Shown: positions 39,839 through 49,860, counted from the stretch's first letter. The stretch: 64,000 bases of DNA from Lautropia sp. (GCA_030527825.1 JAUNAC010000001.1:1259881-1323880), one strand, 5' to 3'. Translations and numbers: made by a program. The notes: generated by a model not told the origin, from the letters alone.

Positions 39839-40067
39839 TCAGGGGCCGTAGCGGTAGGAAATCCGTTCATCCTTGCGGGGACCGATAATTCGCAGCGACA
39901 GCAGCAGCGTGCCGTCGCCTGGGTCCTGGAGGCTGCCGTGGTAGTGGTCGGGCGGGCAATGGAAGGGGGCGCAGGCCATGACGGTTTCCCCGACCGCCAG
40001 GGGCTCGTCCCCATGGGGGAAATGCAGGATTTCCTGATAGCGCTGCTGGCGCCAGTGGAGGAAGGTG
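39839..40067 (-). pseudogene. 3' half of the DUF6314-like gene (separated from its 5' half)
   Basis: Reading down from 40067 the frame gives [16 protein letters not shown], then [11 protein letters not shown] and G-P-R-K-D-E-R-I-S-Y-R-Y-G-P, ending at a stop at 39839. The G-P-R-K-D close and H-Y pattern recall the DUF6314 beta-barrel family. Its missing first half is at 41062-41291, and a ~1 kb insert lies between. The joined protein would be about 150 residues. Confidence 0.75.
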
Positions 40068-40310
40068 GATGGTATAAGTACGTATATTGTCACGCACTCG
40101 GAGAGCCGGCTGCAGAATTCCTGGCTGCAGATATTTCTGTTGTAGAAACTATAATGGTGGAAGGACCTTGGTTTTTTCGCAGCAGGCATTGCGTAAACCA
40201 ACAGAGAACCAGGTAGCAGCTTCCATGCTGTTTGATATTTCTAAACAGACATCAAGGGCACCGGAGTCTATAGCTAACTCACCTCACGTATTAACGATTG
40301 GATCAATAAA

Positions 40311-40880
40311 GTGAGCATCGATTTTCGAAATTACGCAGCAACAATCCTGCAGGGAGAAAAGATTCGCCTGCGACCGCTCCAAGAGGAGGACCTCCCACTG
40401 CTTGCTACTTGGTGGAATGACCCGACTTGGATGGTCTTTCAAAACGCAAACATTACTCCGTCTCCAAGTTCTTCAACTATTGACATGTTTCGAGCTTGGA
40501 GCAGTAACAAGGATGCCAGCAGCTTTGGCTTTTCTATAGAGGAAATTGAGAGCAAGAAACTAGTTGGTCACGCAACTGTCTGGGGAATTGATCCCATCGT
40601 CCGCGCCGGAACTCTTGGAATCATAATCGGGGGCCAGTACGTAGATCAGGGATTGGGCACGGATGCAATGCGGGTTTTGCTCCGATACGCTTTTGAAGAG
40701 CTAGGTATCAATAAGATTGAGCTCAGTGTCTGGGAGTACAATTCGCGGGCACTGCGAACGTACGAACGTGTTGGGTTTGTTGTTGAAGGTTCCCGTCGCG
40801 CGGCTACTTTTCACGCCGGGCAATACTGGGCACAGATTCAGATGGGAATTCTCAAGAGCGAATATCTGGGGACTCGTTGA
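40311..40880 (+). CDS. GNAT acetyltransferase (RimJ/RimL type)
   Basis: The 189-residue protein begins at GTG 40311. It has I-R-L-R-P-L-Q-E-E-D-L-P-L-L near the start, the acetyl-CoA loop in Y-V-D-Q-G-L-G-T-D-A-M-R-V-L-L (about residue 113), and N-S-R-A-L-R-T-Y-E-R-V-G-F-V-V-E-G near the end, all typical of RimL-like GNATs. Substrate unknown; relatives include antibiotic- and toxin-modifying enzymes. It is intact, AT-richer than its neighbours, and lies in the insert, so probably acquired. Its 3' end overlaps that of the VOC fragment by 29 bp. Confidence 0.85.
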   Translation: MSIDFRNYAATILQGEKIRLRPLQEEDLPLLATWWNDPTWMVFQNANITPSPSSSTIDMFRAWSSNKDASSFGFSIEEIESKKLVGHATVWGIDPIVRAGTLGIIIGGQYVDQGLGTDAMRVLLRYAFEELGINKIELSVWEYNSRALRTYERVGFVVEGSRRAATFHAGQYWAQIQMGILKSEYLGTR

Positions 40881-41061
40881 TCTGAATTGACCGCCCATCA
40901 GGGTCTGTTATTCGGAGAGAGCGGCCGGAATCTTCGTCCACCATTTTTCCACCATCGAATCCGGCATCTTTCAAACGTCGAACCGTGTCTTCGAGCGGCT
41001 GGTCGGCCTCGAAGCATAGATCGATCGATGTTGCTTCATATCCGGTGTTTGCGCTCGAGAC
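40852..41061 (-). pseudogene. C-terminal fragment of a VOC (glyoxalase/bleomycin-resistance) protein
   Basis: The last ~66 residues are present: N-T-G-Y-E-A-T-S-I-D-L-C-F-E-A, V-R-R-L-K-D-A-G-F, then I-T-D-P-D-G-R-S-I-Q-I. That is the second beta-alpha-beta half of a VOC protein. The N-terminal half is cut off exactly at the insert boundary (41062), where the upstream sequence switches to the DUF6314-like gene. Hence the donor gene was broken when the insert formed. Confidence 0.7.
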
Positions 41062-41291
41062 AGGAAGGTGATGCCATGACCGGTGAAGCGCCAGCATTTG
41101 CGATCCTGGCAGACGGTGCCGTTTTCCAGCGTGAAGGATTCGGCAAAGTGCAGGTCGCAACCATCTTCGGTGACCTGCACCGTGCCGGTGCCGTGGTGGT
41201 TCCACTGCATCTGTGAGCCCTGGCCGCTGCTGGCCGCAAAGGCCAGCTGACGGACGGTTCTCAGGAAAGCGAACGACAGCGAGGAGGTCAT
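41062..41291 (-). pseudogene. 5' half of the DUF6314-like gene, translationally coupled to valS
   Basis: The ATG at 41291 overlaps the valS stop (ATGA), so the gene was co-translated with valS. It encodes [13 protein letters not shown], then F-A-E-S-F-T-L-E-N-G-T-V-C-Q-D-R-K-C-W, and stops matching at 41062 where the insert begins. Its continuation is at 40067-39839. A diverged second copy of the continuation is fused to a valS fragment at 38246-37948. Confidence 0.75.
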
Positions 41292-44287
41292 CCCAGGCGG
41301 GCGCGCTGGCTGCGAACTTTCTCCAGTGTGGCACTGAACTGCGCCACGCGCTGGCGCTCCTGTTCCACCACAGCGGCGGGGGCGCGTTCGACGAAATTGC
41401 TGCTGGCGAGCTTGCTGTTGGCCTTGGCGATTTCGGCTTCCAGACGGGCCATCTCTTTGTCCAGCCGGGCCTGTTCGGCCGCGATGTCGATCTCCACTTC
41501 GAGCATCAGCCGGTGCGTGCCCACGACCTGCACCGGCGCCAGGGTGTTGGCGGGCAGGGCGGCAACGCGTTCGGCACGCGACAGCCGCGCCAGACCAGGC
41601 AGGAAGGGAATCATCTGGTCGATGCGCGGGTCGTCGCTGGTCAGCAGCAGGGGGACGCGCTGTTGTGGCCCGAGGTTCATTTCGCCCCGCAATGTCCGGC
41701 AGGCGTCGACCAGGGCACGCAGTTCGGCCATCCAGGCTTCCGATGCCTCGTCGATCTTGCTTTCGTCGGCCTGTGGGTAAGGTTGCAGCATGATCGAATA
41801 GCGCCGTTCGGTCAGTGCTGCCTGCAGGGCATCGCCGCTCAGGGTCTGCACCCCGCCGTCACCGTACCGGTGGGCCAGCGGGGCGACCTTCTGCCACAGC
41901 TCCTCGGTGATGAAGGGAATGATCGGATGGGCCAGCCGCAGGGCTGCTTCCAGGACGCGCAGCAGCGTACGGCGGGCGCCGCGCTGCCGGGCGGCGTCGG
42001 GGTGGCTGAGTTCGACCTTGGCCAGCTCCAGATACCAGTCGCAGTAGCTGTTCCAGATGAAGCTGTAGATGGCGTTGGCAGCCAGATCGAAGCGATAGTC
42101 GGCCAGGGCGCGAGCCACTTCCGCTTCGGTTCGCTGGAGTTCGGACACGATCCAGCGGTCGACAGGGCTGAAGTCAAGGTACTGGCCGGGGCCGCAGTCC
42201 TTGTTGCAGGGGCGGGCCAGCCCGTTGTCGTGCCCCTCGACGTTCATCAATACGAAGCGGGTGGCATTCCAGAGCTTGTTGCAGAAGTTGCGATAGCCCT
42301 CGCAGCGGCTGATGTCGAAGTTGAGCGTGCGGGAGAAGTTGGCCAGCGAGGCGAAGGTGAAGCGCAGCGCATCGGTACCGAACGCCGGAATGCCGGCCGG
42401 GTAGTGCTTGCGGACGTATTTCTCGATGCGGGCCTTGTGATCGGCCCGCATGAGGCCGCGCACGGACTTCGCCAGCAGGGACTCCAGGTCGATGCCGTCG
42501 ATCAGATCGAGCGGGTCCAGGGTGTTGCCCTTGGACTTGGACATCTTCTGGCCTTCGGAGTCGCGCACGATGGCGTTGATGTAGATGTCCCGGAACGGCA
42601 CCTTGCCGGTGAAATACCGGGTCATCATCACCATCCGGGCCACCCAGAAGAAGATGATGTCGTTGCCGGTCACCAGCACATCTGAAGGCAGATAGCGGGC
42701 CAGGTCGGCCTGCACCTGGGGATCATTGCCCGGCCAGCCCAGCGAGGTGAACGGAACCAGCGCCGACGAGAACCAGGTGTCGAGCACGTCCGGATCGCGG
42801 GTGAGCGGGCCACGGTAGCCGGCAGCTTCGGCCTTCTGCCGGGCTTCGTCTTCGTGCCGGGCGACGAAGACCTGGCCGTCCTCGCCGTACCAGGCCGGGA
42901 TCTGGTGGCCCCACCACAGCTGCCGCGAGATGCACCAGTCGTGGATGTTGGACAGCCAATGGTCGTAGGTGGAGGCCCAGTGTCCGGGGAAGAAGCGGAT
43001 GCTGCCGGATGTGACGGCTTCCAGCGCCGGGCGGGTGATCGCCGCCATGCCGCCGGGGCGGCCGTCAGGCTGGACCTCACGCGTCTGATCGACAAACCAC
43101 TGGTCGGTGAGCATCGGCTCGACCACCTCGCCGGAGCGGCCGCAGACGGGCACCATGTTGCGGTGCTTGACGGTGTCGACCAGCAGGCCGGCTGATTCCA
43201 GATCGGCGATGATGCGTTCACGGGCGACGTAGCGGTTCAGGCCCTGGTAGGCGTCAGGGACGGCTTCGCCAGTCATGTTTGCCGTCAGATCCAGCACGAC
43301 GATCAGGGGCAGGCCGTGGCGCATGGCGACATCATGGTCGTTGAAGTCGTGTGCGCCGGTGATCTTCACGCAGCCACTGCCGAACTCGGGGTCGACATAG
43401 CTGTCGGCAATGACCGGAATCTGCCGGCCCGTCAGGGGCAGCGTCAGCAGTTTGCCGTGCAGGTGGCGATAGCGTTCGTCGTCCGGGTGCACAGCGACCG
43501 CCACGTCGCCCAGCAGGGTCTCGGGGCGGGTCGTGGCGACGGTCAGTCCAGCCAGCAAGGAGCCGTCGGCGGCCTGCTGCGGGCCCTCGGCAAAGGGATA
43601 ACGGATGTGCCAGAGGAAGCCATCGCGCTCGGTCATGTCGACTTCGAGGTCGGAGACGGCGGTCTGCAGCACCGGATCCCAGTTGACCAGCCGCTTGCCA
43701 CGGTAGATCAGTCCGGCCTCGTGGAGCTGCACGAAGACTTCGGCCACCGCCCGGGAGAGCTTCGGATCCATCGTGAAGTAGCCGGACTGGGTACCCAGAC
43801 TGTCTGCGTACGCCCAGTTGGCGGAGTCGCCCAGCCGGCGCATCTGGCGGCTGATGGCGCCACCGGATTCATTCTTCCAGGCCCAGACCCGTTCGATGAA
43901 CTGTTCGCGTGGCAGGTCATGGCGGGATTTGCCCTCGGCCGCCAGCTGACGTTCAACGACGATCTGCGTGGCGATGCCGGCGTGATCGCTGCCGACCACC
44001 CAGTTGGTGTCTTCGCCCTTCATCCGGTGGTAGCGGATGAGCGTGTCCATCAGGGTCTGCTGGAAGGCATGGCCCATGTGCAGCGTACCAGTGACATTGG
44101 GCGGTGGCAGCTGGATGCAATAGGCACCCTGGCTGGCCGGCGTGTCACCCTCTGCACCGGGGGCAGACGGTGGCCGGTTGGCGAAGTAGCCACGCGATTC
44201 CCACAGGGGATACCAGCGAGCCTCGATGGGGGCCGGCTCGAAGCTCTTGGGCAGTTGATCCTGGTCGGCGGGGGCGGCGTTGGTCAT
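41288..44287 (-). CDS. valS: Valyl-tRNA synthetase
   Basis: The 999-residue protein has the class I signatures [13 protein letters not shown] (HIGH) and K-M-S-K-S-K-G-N-T, plus the editing domain ([10 protein letters not shown]) and the C-terminal ValRS coiled coil ([12 protein letters not shown]). It charges tRNA-Val and edits threonine. Start at 44287. An internal ~700-bp part exists as a second, near-identical copy at 38247-38946. The gene itself looks intact. Confidence 0.97.
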   Translation of the reverse strand: MTNAAPADQDQLPKSFEPAPIEARWYPLWESRGYFANRPPSAPGAEGDTPASQGAYCIQLPPPNVTGTLHMGHAFQQTLMDTLIRYHRMKGEDTNWVVGSDHAGIATQIVVERQLAAEGKSRHDLPREQFIERVWAWKNESGGAISRQMRRLGDSANWAYADSLGTQSGYFTMDPKLSRAVAEVFVQLHEAGLIYRGKRLVNWDPVLQTAVSDLEVDMTERDGFLWHIRYPFAEGPQQAADGSLLAGLTVATTRPETLLGDVAVAVHPDDERYRHLHGKLLTLPLTGRQIPVIADSYVDPEFGSGCVKITGAHDFNDHDVAMRHGLPLIVVLDLTANMTGEAVPDAYQGLNRYVARERIIADLESAGLLVDTVKHRNMVPVCGRSGEVVEPMLTDQWFVDQTREVQPDGRPGGMAAITRPALEAVTSGSIRFFPGHWASTYDHWLSNIHDWCISRQLWWGHQIPAWYGEDGQVFVARHEDEARQKAEAAGYRGPLTRDPDVLDTWFSSALVPFTSLGWPGNDPQVQADLARYLPSDVLVTGNDIIFFWVARMVMMTRYFTGKVPFRDIYINAIVRDSEGQKMSKSKGNTLDPLDLIDGIDLESLLAKSVRGLMRADHKARIEKYVRKHYPAGIPAFGTDALRFTFASLANFSRTLNFDISRCEGYRNFCNKLWNATRFVLMNVEGHDNGLARPCNKDCGPGQYLDFSPVDRWIVSELQRTEAEVARALADYRFDLAANAIYSFIWNSYCDWYLELAKVELSHPDAARQRGARRTLLRVLEAALRLAHPIIPFITEELWQKVAPLAHRYGDGGVQTLSGDALQAALTERRYSIMLQPYPQADESKIDEASEAWMAELRALVDACRTLRGEMNLGPQQRVPLLLTSDDPRIDQMIPFLPGLARLSRAERVAALPANTLAPVQVVGTHRLMLEVEIDIAAEQARLDKEMARLEAEIAKANSKLASSNFVERAPAAVVEQERQRVAQFSATLEKVRSQRARLG

Positions 44288-44399
44288 GAACGGCTCAGGG
44301 AAAAGTGATCAGGTGTGGGATTCTAGAGCATGGCCGCTGCTCTTCCTGCATCCGTTGTCGTCGTGAGCCAGCCTCGACAGGGCGGGCGCCCCTGCCGGG

Positions 44400-45164
44400 T
44401 CAGTCGTCCTGGTTGCGGCGGGCCATCTCGGCATGCAGCCGGGTGATTTCCTCATTGACAGCCCGCGCGACGATATCCCTGATCAGCCGGTTGAGGGTGT
44501 CATGCACATCGCGGGTCATGGTTTCGACGGCACGGGAGATGACCGGCGCAAGGGCGTGGTTCATCTGGCTGTCGAGCAGGATGTCGCCCCGGCGCAGCAG
44601 CCGCTCCAGCACATTCTCGCGTACCTGGCCGGCCAGATCGCTCCAGTCCACATCCTCAAAGCGGTTGGGCAGCTGATCGGGGTGGTAGCGCTGCACATTG
44701 ACCACGTCCGTCAGCATCGGAATGGCGTCTTCATCGACCGCTGCGGACGGCACCGGTGCCGGCGCCACTACCCGGGCGGGCGGGGGCGGGGCGACGGGAG
44801 TGGCACCCGGAACATTCGGCAGGTCGGGGAAGGGCGCGGCAACGGTCTGCGGTGCGGCCTCGTGCGCCGCCGGAGAGGAAATGCCGATGTCGAGCAGGCG
44901 CATGGAATGCACCAGCTTGTTGATCAGTGCCCGGTCTTCGTCCGTGAGTGGCGGCAGGGTTGCCAGCGCGGCATCTTCGTCCAGCGGGCCAGCCTCGTCG
45001 TCTTCCAGATAGTCATCATCAGAATCATCCGGAAAGGACGATTGAGGCCACGAGCCGCGGGCCCCGGTGGGGGCATCGGGCATTGTTTTGCTGCCGCCTG
45101 ATGGCCCGGCGCCTGCTGTCGGCAGCTGTTGCGCGGGGGCGGGGTGCTTGTCATCGGTTGCCAT
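44400..45164 (-). CDS. Conserved hypothetical protein between holC and valS
   Basis: ATG 45164 (M-A-T-D-D-K-H-P) overlaps the end of holC by 14 bp. The 254-residue product has a low-complexity acidic N-terminal third (D-D-S-D-D-D-Y-L-E-D-D-E), a proline-rich middle and a helical C-terminal third with V-L-E-R-L-L-R-R-G-D and T-L-N-R-L-I-R-D-I. It occupies the place of the DUF2486-like gene seen in this order (pepA, holC, x, valS) in Burkholderiales. Function unknown. Confidence 0.7.
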   Translation of the reverse strand: MATDDKHPAPAQQLPTAGAGPSGGSKTMPDAPTGARGSWPQSSFPDDSDDDYLEDDEAGPLDEDAALATLPPLTDEDRALINKLVHSMRLLDIGISSPAAHEAAPQTVAAPFPDLPNVPGATPVAPPPPARVVAPAPVPSAAVDEDAIPMLTDVVNVQRYHPDQLPNRFEDVDWSDLAGQVRENVLERLLRRGDILLDSQMNHALAPVISRAVETMTRDVHDTLNRLIRDIVARAVNEEITRLHAEMARRNQDD

Positions 45165-45591
45165 CTCGTTCCTCCACGTCATGGGTGCGCGGGGTATAGC
45201 CTTGATCTCGGTAGGCCCGGAAGCGGATGCGCGCAGCCTGCAGGCTGGGGGCATCACGGCCTACCAGTTCCACCACCCGGTGGTAGCCGGTAAATGCGGG
45301 CGGCATGCTGTCGCCCAGATTGACCAGCACCTGACGGTGGCTGGCGGGCACGTCGGCATCGGATGCGGTCAGCAGTACCGGCGTTCGGGCTGCGAGCGGA
45401 TGGCGAACCGAGACGTGCGGAATGAAGGACAGTGGTGCAAAGGTCCACAGAAGCTGGTCAAAACCGGCCAGCCGCTGGGTGTCCTCACAATAGATGATGA
45501 CCCGATGGCCGGCCTGCCATGCTTTGCGAACCAGCCGGCAGCCGTACTGGCTGACATCGGGAACATTGATGTGAAAATCCACCTGCGTCAT
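45151..45591 (-). CDS. holC: DNA polymerase III subunit chi
   Basis: ATG 45591 (M-T-Q-V-D-F-H-I-N-V) gives 146 residues. Typical features are C-R-L-V-R-K-A-W, V-I-I-Y-C-E-D and F-I-P-H-V. Chi links the clamp loader (through psi) to SSB. It lies between pepA and the hypothetical gene, the standard order, with a 16-bp gap to pepA. Confidence 0.92.
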   Translation of the reverse strand: MTQVDFHINVPDVSQYGCRLVRKAWQAGHRVIIYCEDTQRLAGFDQLLWTFAPLSFIPHVSVRHPLAARTPVLLTASDADVPASHRQVLVNLGDSMPPAFTGYHRVVELVGRDAPSLQAARIRFRAYRDQGYTPRTHDVEERDGNR

Positions 45592-45607
45592 GGCCGGACA
45601 ATGAGTA

Positions 45608-47089
45608 TCAGCCCGCACGACCCATCAGGAAATGGGTAAGTAGCGATACCGGGCGGCCAGTGGAGCCTTTGGCCGCACCGGAACGCCAGGCAACGCCGGC
45701 GATGTCCAGGTGCGCCCACGGATACTGTCTGGCGAACCGGGACAGGAAGCAGGCAGCCGTGACGGCGCCCGCCATGCGGCCACCGATATTGGCCATGTCG
45801 GCAAAGGGCGAGCGCAGCTGTTCCTGATAGGCATCGTCCAGCGGCATGGGCCAGCAGGTATCGCCGGCATCGTCGCCAGCGGCCGCCAGCTGGGCCGACA
45901 GGCTGTCGTCGTTGGAGAACAGTCCGGCGCGATGGCTCCCCAGGGCAACGACGCAGGCGCCGGTCAGCGTGGCGACGTCGATGACCGCCGCAGGCTTGAA
46001 GCGTTCGGCATAGGTCAGTGCATCGCACAGGACCAGACGGCCTTCGGCATCCGTGTTGAGTACTTCGACAGTCTGTCCGGACAGCGTCTTCACGATATCG
46101 CCCGGCCGGAAGGCAGTGCCCGAGGGCATATTCTCGGCAGAGGCGATGATCACGGTCAGATTGATCTTCAGCTTCATCTGCGCCACGGCCTGCAGCGTAC
46201 CAAAGACCGAGCCGGCCCCCGACATGTCGTACTTCATTTCGTCCATGTCGGCTGAGGGCTTGATCGAAATGCCGCCGGAATCAAAGGTGATGCCTTTTCC
46301 GACCAGCACGACCGGAGCCTGCCGCGCCCCGGCTCCCCGGTAATGCATGACGATCAGTCTGGGGGGCTGGGCCGACCCCTGCGCCACTGCCAGCAGTGCC
46401 CCCATGCCGAGCGTGGCCATCTGTTTCTGGTCCAGCACCTCGACTTTCAGTTTCAGCTTGCGACCCAGTTTTTGTGCCTGGGCAGCGAGGAAGGCAGGGT
46501 TGCAGACATTGGGCGGCTGGTTGCCCAGATCACGGGCCGTGTCGATGCCGTCCGCCAGCGCGGACATCTGGGCAACGCGGCCGGCCAGTGCCTTTTGCTC
46601 GCCACTGTCCACGCCCAGCAGCACCTCTTTCAGGGCCGGCAAGGCATCGGGCTGCGTCTTGTACTGGTCAAAGCGATAACGCACCTCGCGTGCCAGCAGA
46701 ACGATCTGCCCCACGCGCCAGGGCATCTCGCGCAGGGTCACGCTGGCTTCCTGCAGATAGCAGCAGGCATCCGTGGCGGGTGTGGCCAGCACTGCCCGGA
46801 AAGCACTGCGCACCGCGTCGGCAAAGCGGGCTGCCGGTATGGTCTCGTCATCGCCCATCGACACCAGCAGGATGCGCGGTAACCCCTTCACCGACGAGAG
46901 CACGAGCTGCGTGGCACCGGCCTTGCTGCCCAGGTCTCCGGCCTTGAGCACGGCGGACAGCGCCTTGTCCAGGCGGGCGTCAATGGCCATCCCGGTCGGC
47001 GTGAGCTTGCCAGCCTGCACGGGCAGCACCAGGCACTGGGTACGGATCTTGTCGGCAGCGGTAGCCTTGAGGGAAAACTGCAGCGTCAT
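45608..47089 (-). CDS. pepA: Leucyl aminopeptidase (cytosol aminopeptidase)
   Basis: The ATG at 47089 (M-T-L-Q-F-S-L-K) gives 493 residues; a 28-residue extension is possible but lacks conservation. The M17 metal/active site is complete: G-K-G-I-T-F-D-S-G-G, M-K-Y-D-M-S-G-A and N-T-D-A-E-G-R-L. The enzyme is a di-metal hexamer that removes N-terminal residues; in enterics it also binds DNA. It is divergent from lptF, the usual arrangement. Confidence 0.95.
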   Translation of the reverse strand: MTLQFSLKATAADKIRTQCLVLPVQAGKLTPTGMAIDARLDKALSAVLKAGDLGSKAGATQLVLSSVKGLPRILLVSMGDDETIPAARFADAVRSAFRAVLATPATDACCYLQEASVTLREMPWRVGQIVLLAREVRYRFDQYKTQPDALPALKEVLLGVDSGEQKALAGRVAQMSALADGIDTARDLGNQPPNVCNPAFLAAQAQKLGRKLKLKVEVLDQKQMATLGMGALLAVAQGSAQPPRLIVMHYRGAGARQAPVVLVGKGITFDSGGISIKPSADMDEMKYDMSGAGSVFGTLQAVAQMKLKINLTVIIASAENMPSGTAFRPGDIVKTLSGQTVEVLNTDAEGRLVLCDALTYAERFKPAAVIDVATLTGACVVALGSHRAGLFSNDDSLSAQLAAAGDDAGDTCWPMPLDDAYQEQLRSPFADMANIGGRMAGAVTAACFLSRFARQYPWAHLDIAGVAWRSGAAKGSTGRPVSLLTHFLMGRAG

Positions 47090-47344
47090 CAGAAGTCTCG
47101 GCAAAAAGTGATCTAGGCGGAATGGAAGCGGGTATGTGCCGACGGACGGATATGGCACAGTGTCGCCGTCCATTATAGGACGACCCCCCGCCGCTTTCGC
47201 AGGGATGACCGGCTGGACGGCTGACAGTCTGTGCCTGCAGGCTGGGCAGACACCCGATGTGTGACATTGTTCATGTTGTCACAGGCAGCACAAATCTCCC
47301 GGATTCAACCCGAGTGCCGGCTGCAACGCGGGTAAACTAGCGCG

Positions 47345-48472
47345 ATGATTTTCCGCCAGTCCTTGCGCCGCGACCTGAACAGCGTCGCCGGTGTCATGTT
47401 CGCCACGCTGTTCACCATTCTGGTCACCACCTCGCTGATCCGGTTTCTCAACCGCGCCACCAGCGACCGGATCGCCAGTTCGGACATTTTGCCGCTGATC
47501 GCGTTCAACGCCATCGGTTTTATCCCCGTTTTGCTGGTTCTGACGGTTTTTCTGTCGGTGCTCATGGTGCTGGCACGGGCCTGGCGCGATTCGGAAATGG
47601 TGATCTGGTTTGCCAGCGGACAGAGCCTGACCGCCTGGATCCGGCCGGTCATGACCTTCGTGCTGCCCTATGGCCTGGTCGTGGCCGGGGTCACCTTTAT
47701 CCTGTCGCCCTGGGCCAATCAGCAGATCGCCGAGCTGCGTGAGCGCTTCAACCAGCGCGAAGACGTCTCCATGGTCGCTCCCGGTCAGTTTCGGGAATCC
47801 ACCGCCTCCAACCGGGTCTTCTTCGTTGAGTCGATGAGCGCTGACCGCGGCTCCGTCGCCAACGTGTTCGTCGTCCAGCGGACTGGCGAGCGGCTGCTGG
47901 TGGTCGCGTCCCGTGGAGGTCATGTCAAGACTCAGGACAACGGTGACCGCTTTCTTGTGCTGGAGGATGGTCGCCGCTATGACGGCACCTGGGGCACCCC
48001 GGAATACTCGCTGATGGAGTTCCTGCGCTATGGTGTCCGGCTGGATCCCAAGCCGGTGAACGCACAGGTTGAAAACGTGCGCGGTATGGATACCCTGGAT
48101 CTGCTTCAGGAAAATTCACCCGCCGCACGAGGTGAGCTGGCCTACCGGATCGGCCTGCCGGTCTCGGTCTTTGTCATTGCCCTGCTGGCCATTCCTCTGT
48201 CCTTCGTGAATCCGCGGCTGGGGCGATCCATCAATATCGTGATCGGTGTGCTCATCTATTTCACCTATTCCAACCTCAACAGCGTGCTACGTTCCTGGAT
48301 CAGTCAGGGCAAAGTGGGTTTTGGTGTAGGTCTCTGGATCACCCATGCCCTTGTGCTGGCGCTGGCCATTTACATGTTTCACCGGCGTCTTTCCCTGCCG
48401 CGCTTCTCCCTGAACCGGCTGGTAGCCCGCCTGCGAACCCGGCGGATTCCTCATGGAGCGGGCAGCCCATGA
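47345..48472 (+). CDS. lptF: Lipopolysaccharide export permease LptF
   Basis: The 375-residue membrane protein has six predicted helices, three before (about residues 15-125) and three after (about 275-355) a large periplasmic domain. It begins M-I-F-R-Q-S-L-R-R-D and contains G-E-L-A-Y-R-I-G-L-P near the second membrane cluster, as in LptF. With LptG and LptB2 it extracts LPS from the inner membrane. Its TGA overlaps the ATG of lptG. Confidence 0.95.
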   Translation: MIFRQSLRRDLNSVAGVMFATLFTILVTTSLIRFLNRATSDRIASSDILPLIAFNAIGFIPVLLVLTVFLSVLMVLARAWRDSEMVIWFASGQSLTAWIRPVMTFVLPYGLVVAGVTFILSPWANQQIAELRERFNQREDVSMVAPGQFRESTASNRVFFVESMSADRGSVANVFVVQRTGERLLVVASRGGHVKTQDNGDRFLVLEDGRRYDGTWGTPEYSLMEFLRYGVRLDPKPVNAQVENVRGMDTLDLLQENSPAARGELAYRIGLPVSVFVIALLAIPLSFVNPRLGRSINIVIGVLIYFTYSNLNSVLRSWISQGKVGFGVGLWITHALVLALAIYMFHRRLSLPRFSLNRLVARLRTRRIPHGAGSP

Positions 48473-49617
48473 AGCTGATTGCCCGTTACCTGACCCGAGA
48501 AATCGCCAGCGGCATCGTGGCAGTGCTGCTGGGCTTTCTGGGGCTTTTCGCTTTTTTCGACCTGATCAACGAACTGGATGACATCGGCCAGGGTGCCTAC
48601 CGTCTGCCGCAGGCCATCCTGTACGTATTGCTGGGCCTGCCCAGCCACATCTATGAACTGATGCCAGTGGCTGCCCTGATCGGCTGCATCTATGCCCTGG
48701 CCCAGTTTGCCCAGAATTCCGAATTCACCGCCATGCGGGCAGCCGGCATGAGCCGTCAGCTCGCCCTGCGCGGCGTACTGGTACTGGGGGTCTTTCTGGC
48801 TGCCCTGACCGCCATAGCTGGCGAATGGATTGCGCCGATGGCCGAGCAGCATGCCCAGCAGCTGCGCATGGACGTCCTTGGCAAAAGCTCCGGTGTCGGC
48901 ATGTTCCGCTCCGGCCTGTGGCTCAAGGACAGTCTGCGTGGCCCTCAGGGGGAGCGCCTGCAGACGCGTTTCGTCAACATCGGTGCCCTGGAAGCGGATG
49001 GCGGGCTGAGCCGGGTTGTTATCCATGAATTCGATCCCGAATTTCGGCTGACCGCTGTCATCCATGCGGAGCGTGGGCGCTATCAACCCGCCCGGCAGGG
49101 GAAACCCAGCCGCTGGCAACTGGAAGGTGTCGAAACAACCCGCTTCGAGGTAAGCCGCACCCGCTCGGGCTTTGATGCCCTGAACGCAGCTGTCGAGCGC
49201 CACCCGGACATGATCTGGATCTCGGAGCTGAACCCGGCCCTGTTGTCCGTTCTGGCCATTGACCCTGACCGCATGTCAGCACTGGCACTCTGGCGCTACA
49301 CCTCGCACCTGAAAGAAAACGCCCAGAATGCCAACCGCTATGAGCTGGCGTTGTGGAAAAAGGTCATCTACCCGTTGGCCATCATTGTCATGCTGCTCCT
49401 GGCGCTGCCGTTTGGCTATCTGCAGGTGCGTGCAGGCGGCATCGGTCTCAAGCTCTTTCTGGGCATCTCGCTGGGCGTCGGTTTCTACATCATGAACGGC
49501 CTCTTTTCCAACCTGGGGCTCATAAACACCTGGCCCCCCCTGCTGACGGTCAGCATCCCGTCGATTGTCTTTCTGGTGCTGGCCCTCATCATGCTGAACC
49601 GCGTGGGTCGTACCTGA
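48469..49617 (+). CDS. lptG: Lipopolysaccharide export permease LptG
   Basis: The 382-residue product starts at ATG 48469, inside the lptF stop (ATGA). M-K-L-I-A-R-Y-L-T-R-E-I-A is the standard LptG opening, and the helix-periplasmic-helix plan matches LptF. It contains E-L-A-L-W-K-K-V-I-Y-P-L before the second membrane cluster. It completes the LptB2FG transporter. Confidence 0.95.
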   Translation: MKLIARYLTREIASGIVAVLLGFLGLFAFFDLINELDDIGQGAYRLPQAILYVLLGLPSHIYELMPVAALIGCIYALAQFAQNSEFTAMRAAGMSRQLALRGVLVLGVFLAALTAIAGEWIAPMAEQHAQQLRMDVLGKSSGVGMFRSGLWLKDSLRGPQGERLQTRFVNIGALEADGGLSRVVIHEFDPEFRLTAVIHAERGRYQPARQGKPSRWQLEGVETTRFEVSRTRSGFDALNAAVERHPDMIWISELNPALLSVLAIDPDRMSALALWRYTSHLKENAQNANRYELALWKKVIYPLAIIVMLLLALPFGYLQVRAGGIGLKLFLGISLGVGFYIMNGLFSNLGLINTWPPLLTVSIPSIVFLVLALIMLNRVGRT

Positions 49618-49818
49618 CCCCGAGCATCTTGTCGATCGCTGCTACGTCAGGTGGGATGGGAAAACCCCGCGGCTGAAATAAGGGTTAGTCCTAGGTATGA
49701 CGCGGGCAACTCACGAGACGATTCAGGTACTATCTCACTACCAAAGAGGGGGTTGATTGGTGTCAGGTGCCAGTCCCCTTGCTGAGGAGGAGGAGAGGCA
49801 GCTTTGGCTGCCCCTATT
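49618..49818 (+). other. Possible transcribed leader or small RNA before a strong terminator
   Basis: No protein fits here. The ~200 bases between lptG and the terminator at 49819-49860 include short complementary stretches (CCCGCGG near 49663 with CGCGGG near 49699; GGCAGC...GCTGCC near 49798). It could be the 3' UTR of lptFG or a small RNA with its own promoter. It does not match a riboswitch class I know. Confidence 0.3.
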
Positions 49819-49860
49819 AAGGCGCACCTGTGCAGATTGCAGGTGCGCCTTTTTTCTTTT
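49819..49860 (+). terminator. Strong Rho-independent terminator between lptG and dps
   Basis: A perfect 12-bp stem (49819-49830 with 49840-49851) with a 9-base loop is followed by TTTTTCTTTT. Confidence 0.9.

Larger units (their letters stand above)
40068..41070. mobile_element. ~1 kb insert flanked by a 9-bp direct repeat, splitting the DUF6314-like gene
   Basis: AGGAAGGTG occurs at 40059-40067 and again at 41062-41070, and removing the DNA between restores the reading frame of the interrupted gene. The insert has lower GC than its surroundings and carries an acetyltransferase gene and a truncated VOC gene. I see no terminal inverted repeats, no transposase and no attC-like structure, so the mechanism is open. 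The repeat may be a target duplication or microhomology used in illegitimate joining. Confidence 0.6.

Noticed and set aside
40068..41061. Integron gene cassette
   Set aside because: GNAT and VOC genes are common cassette cargo, but I see no attC site and the VOC gene is truncated at the border.
41213..42685. Plus-strand open frame of 490 codons
   Set aside because: Antisense to valS, which has all synthetase motifs on the other strand.
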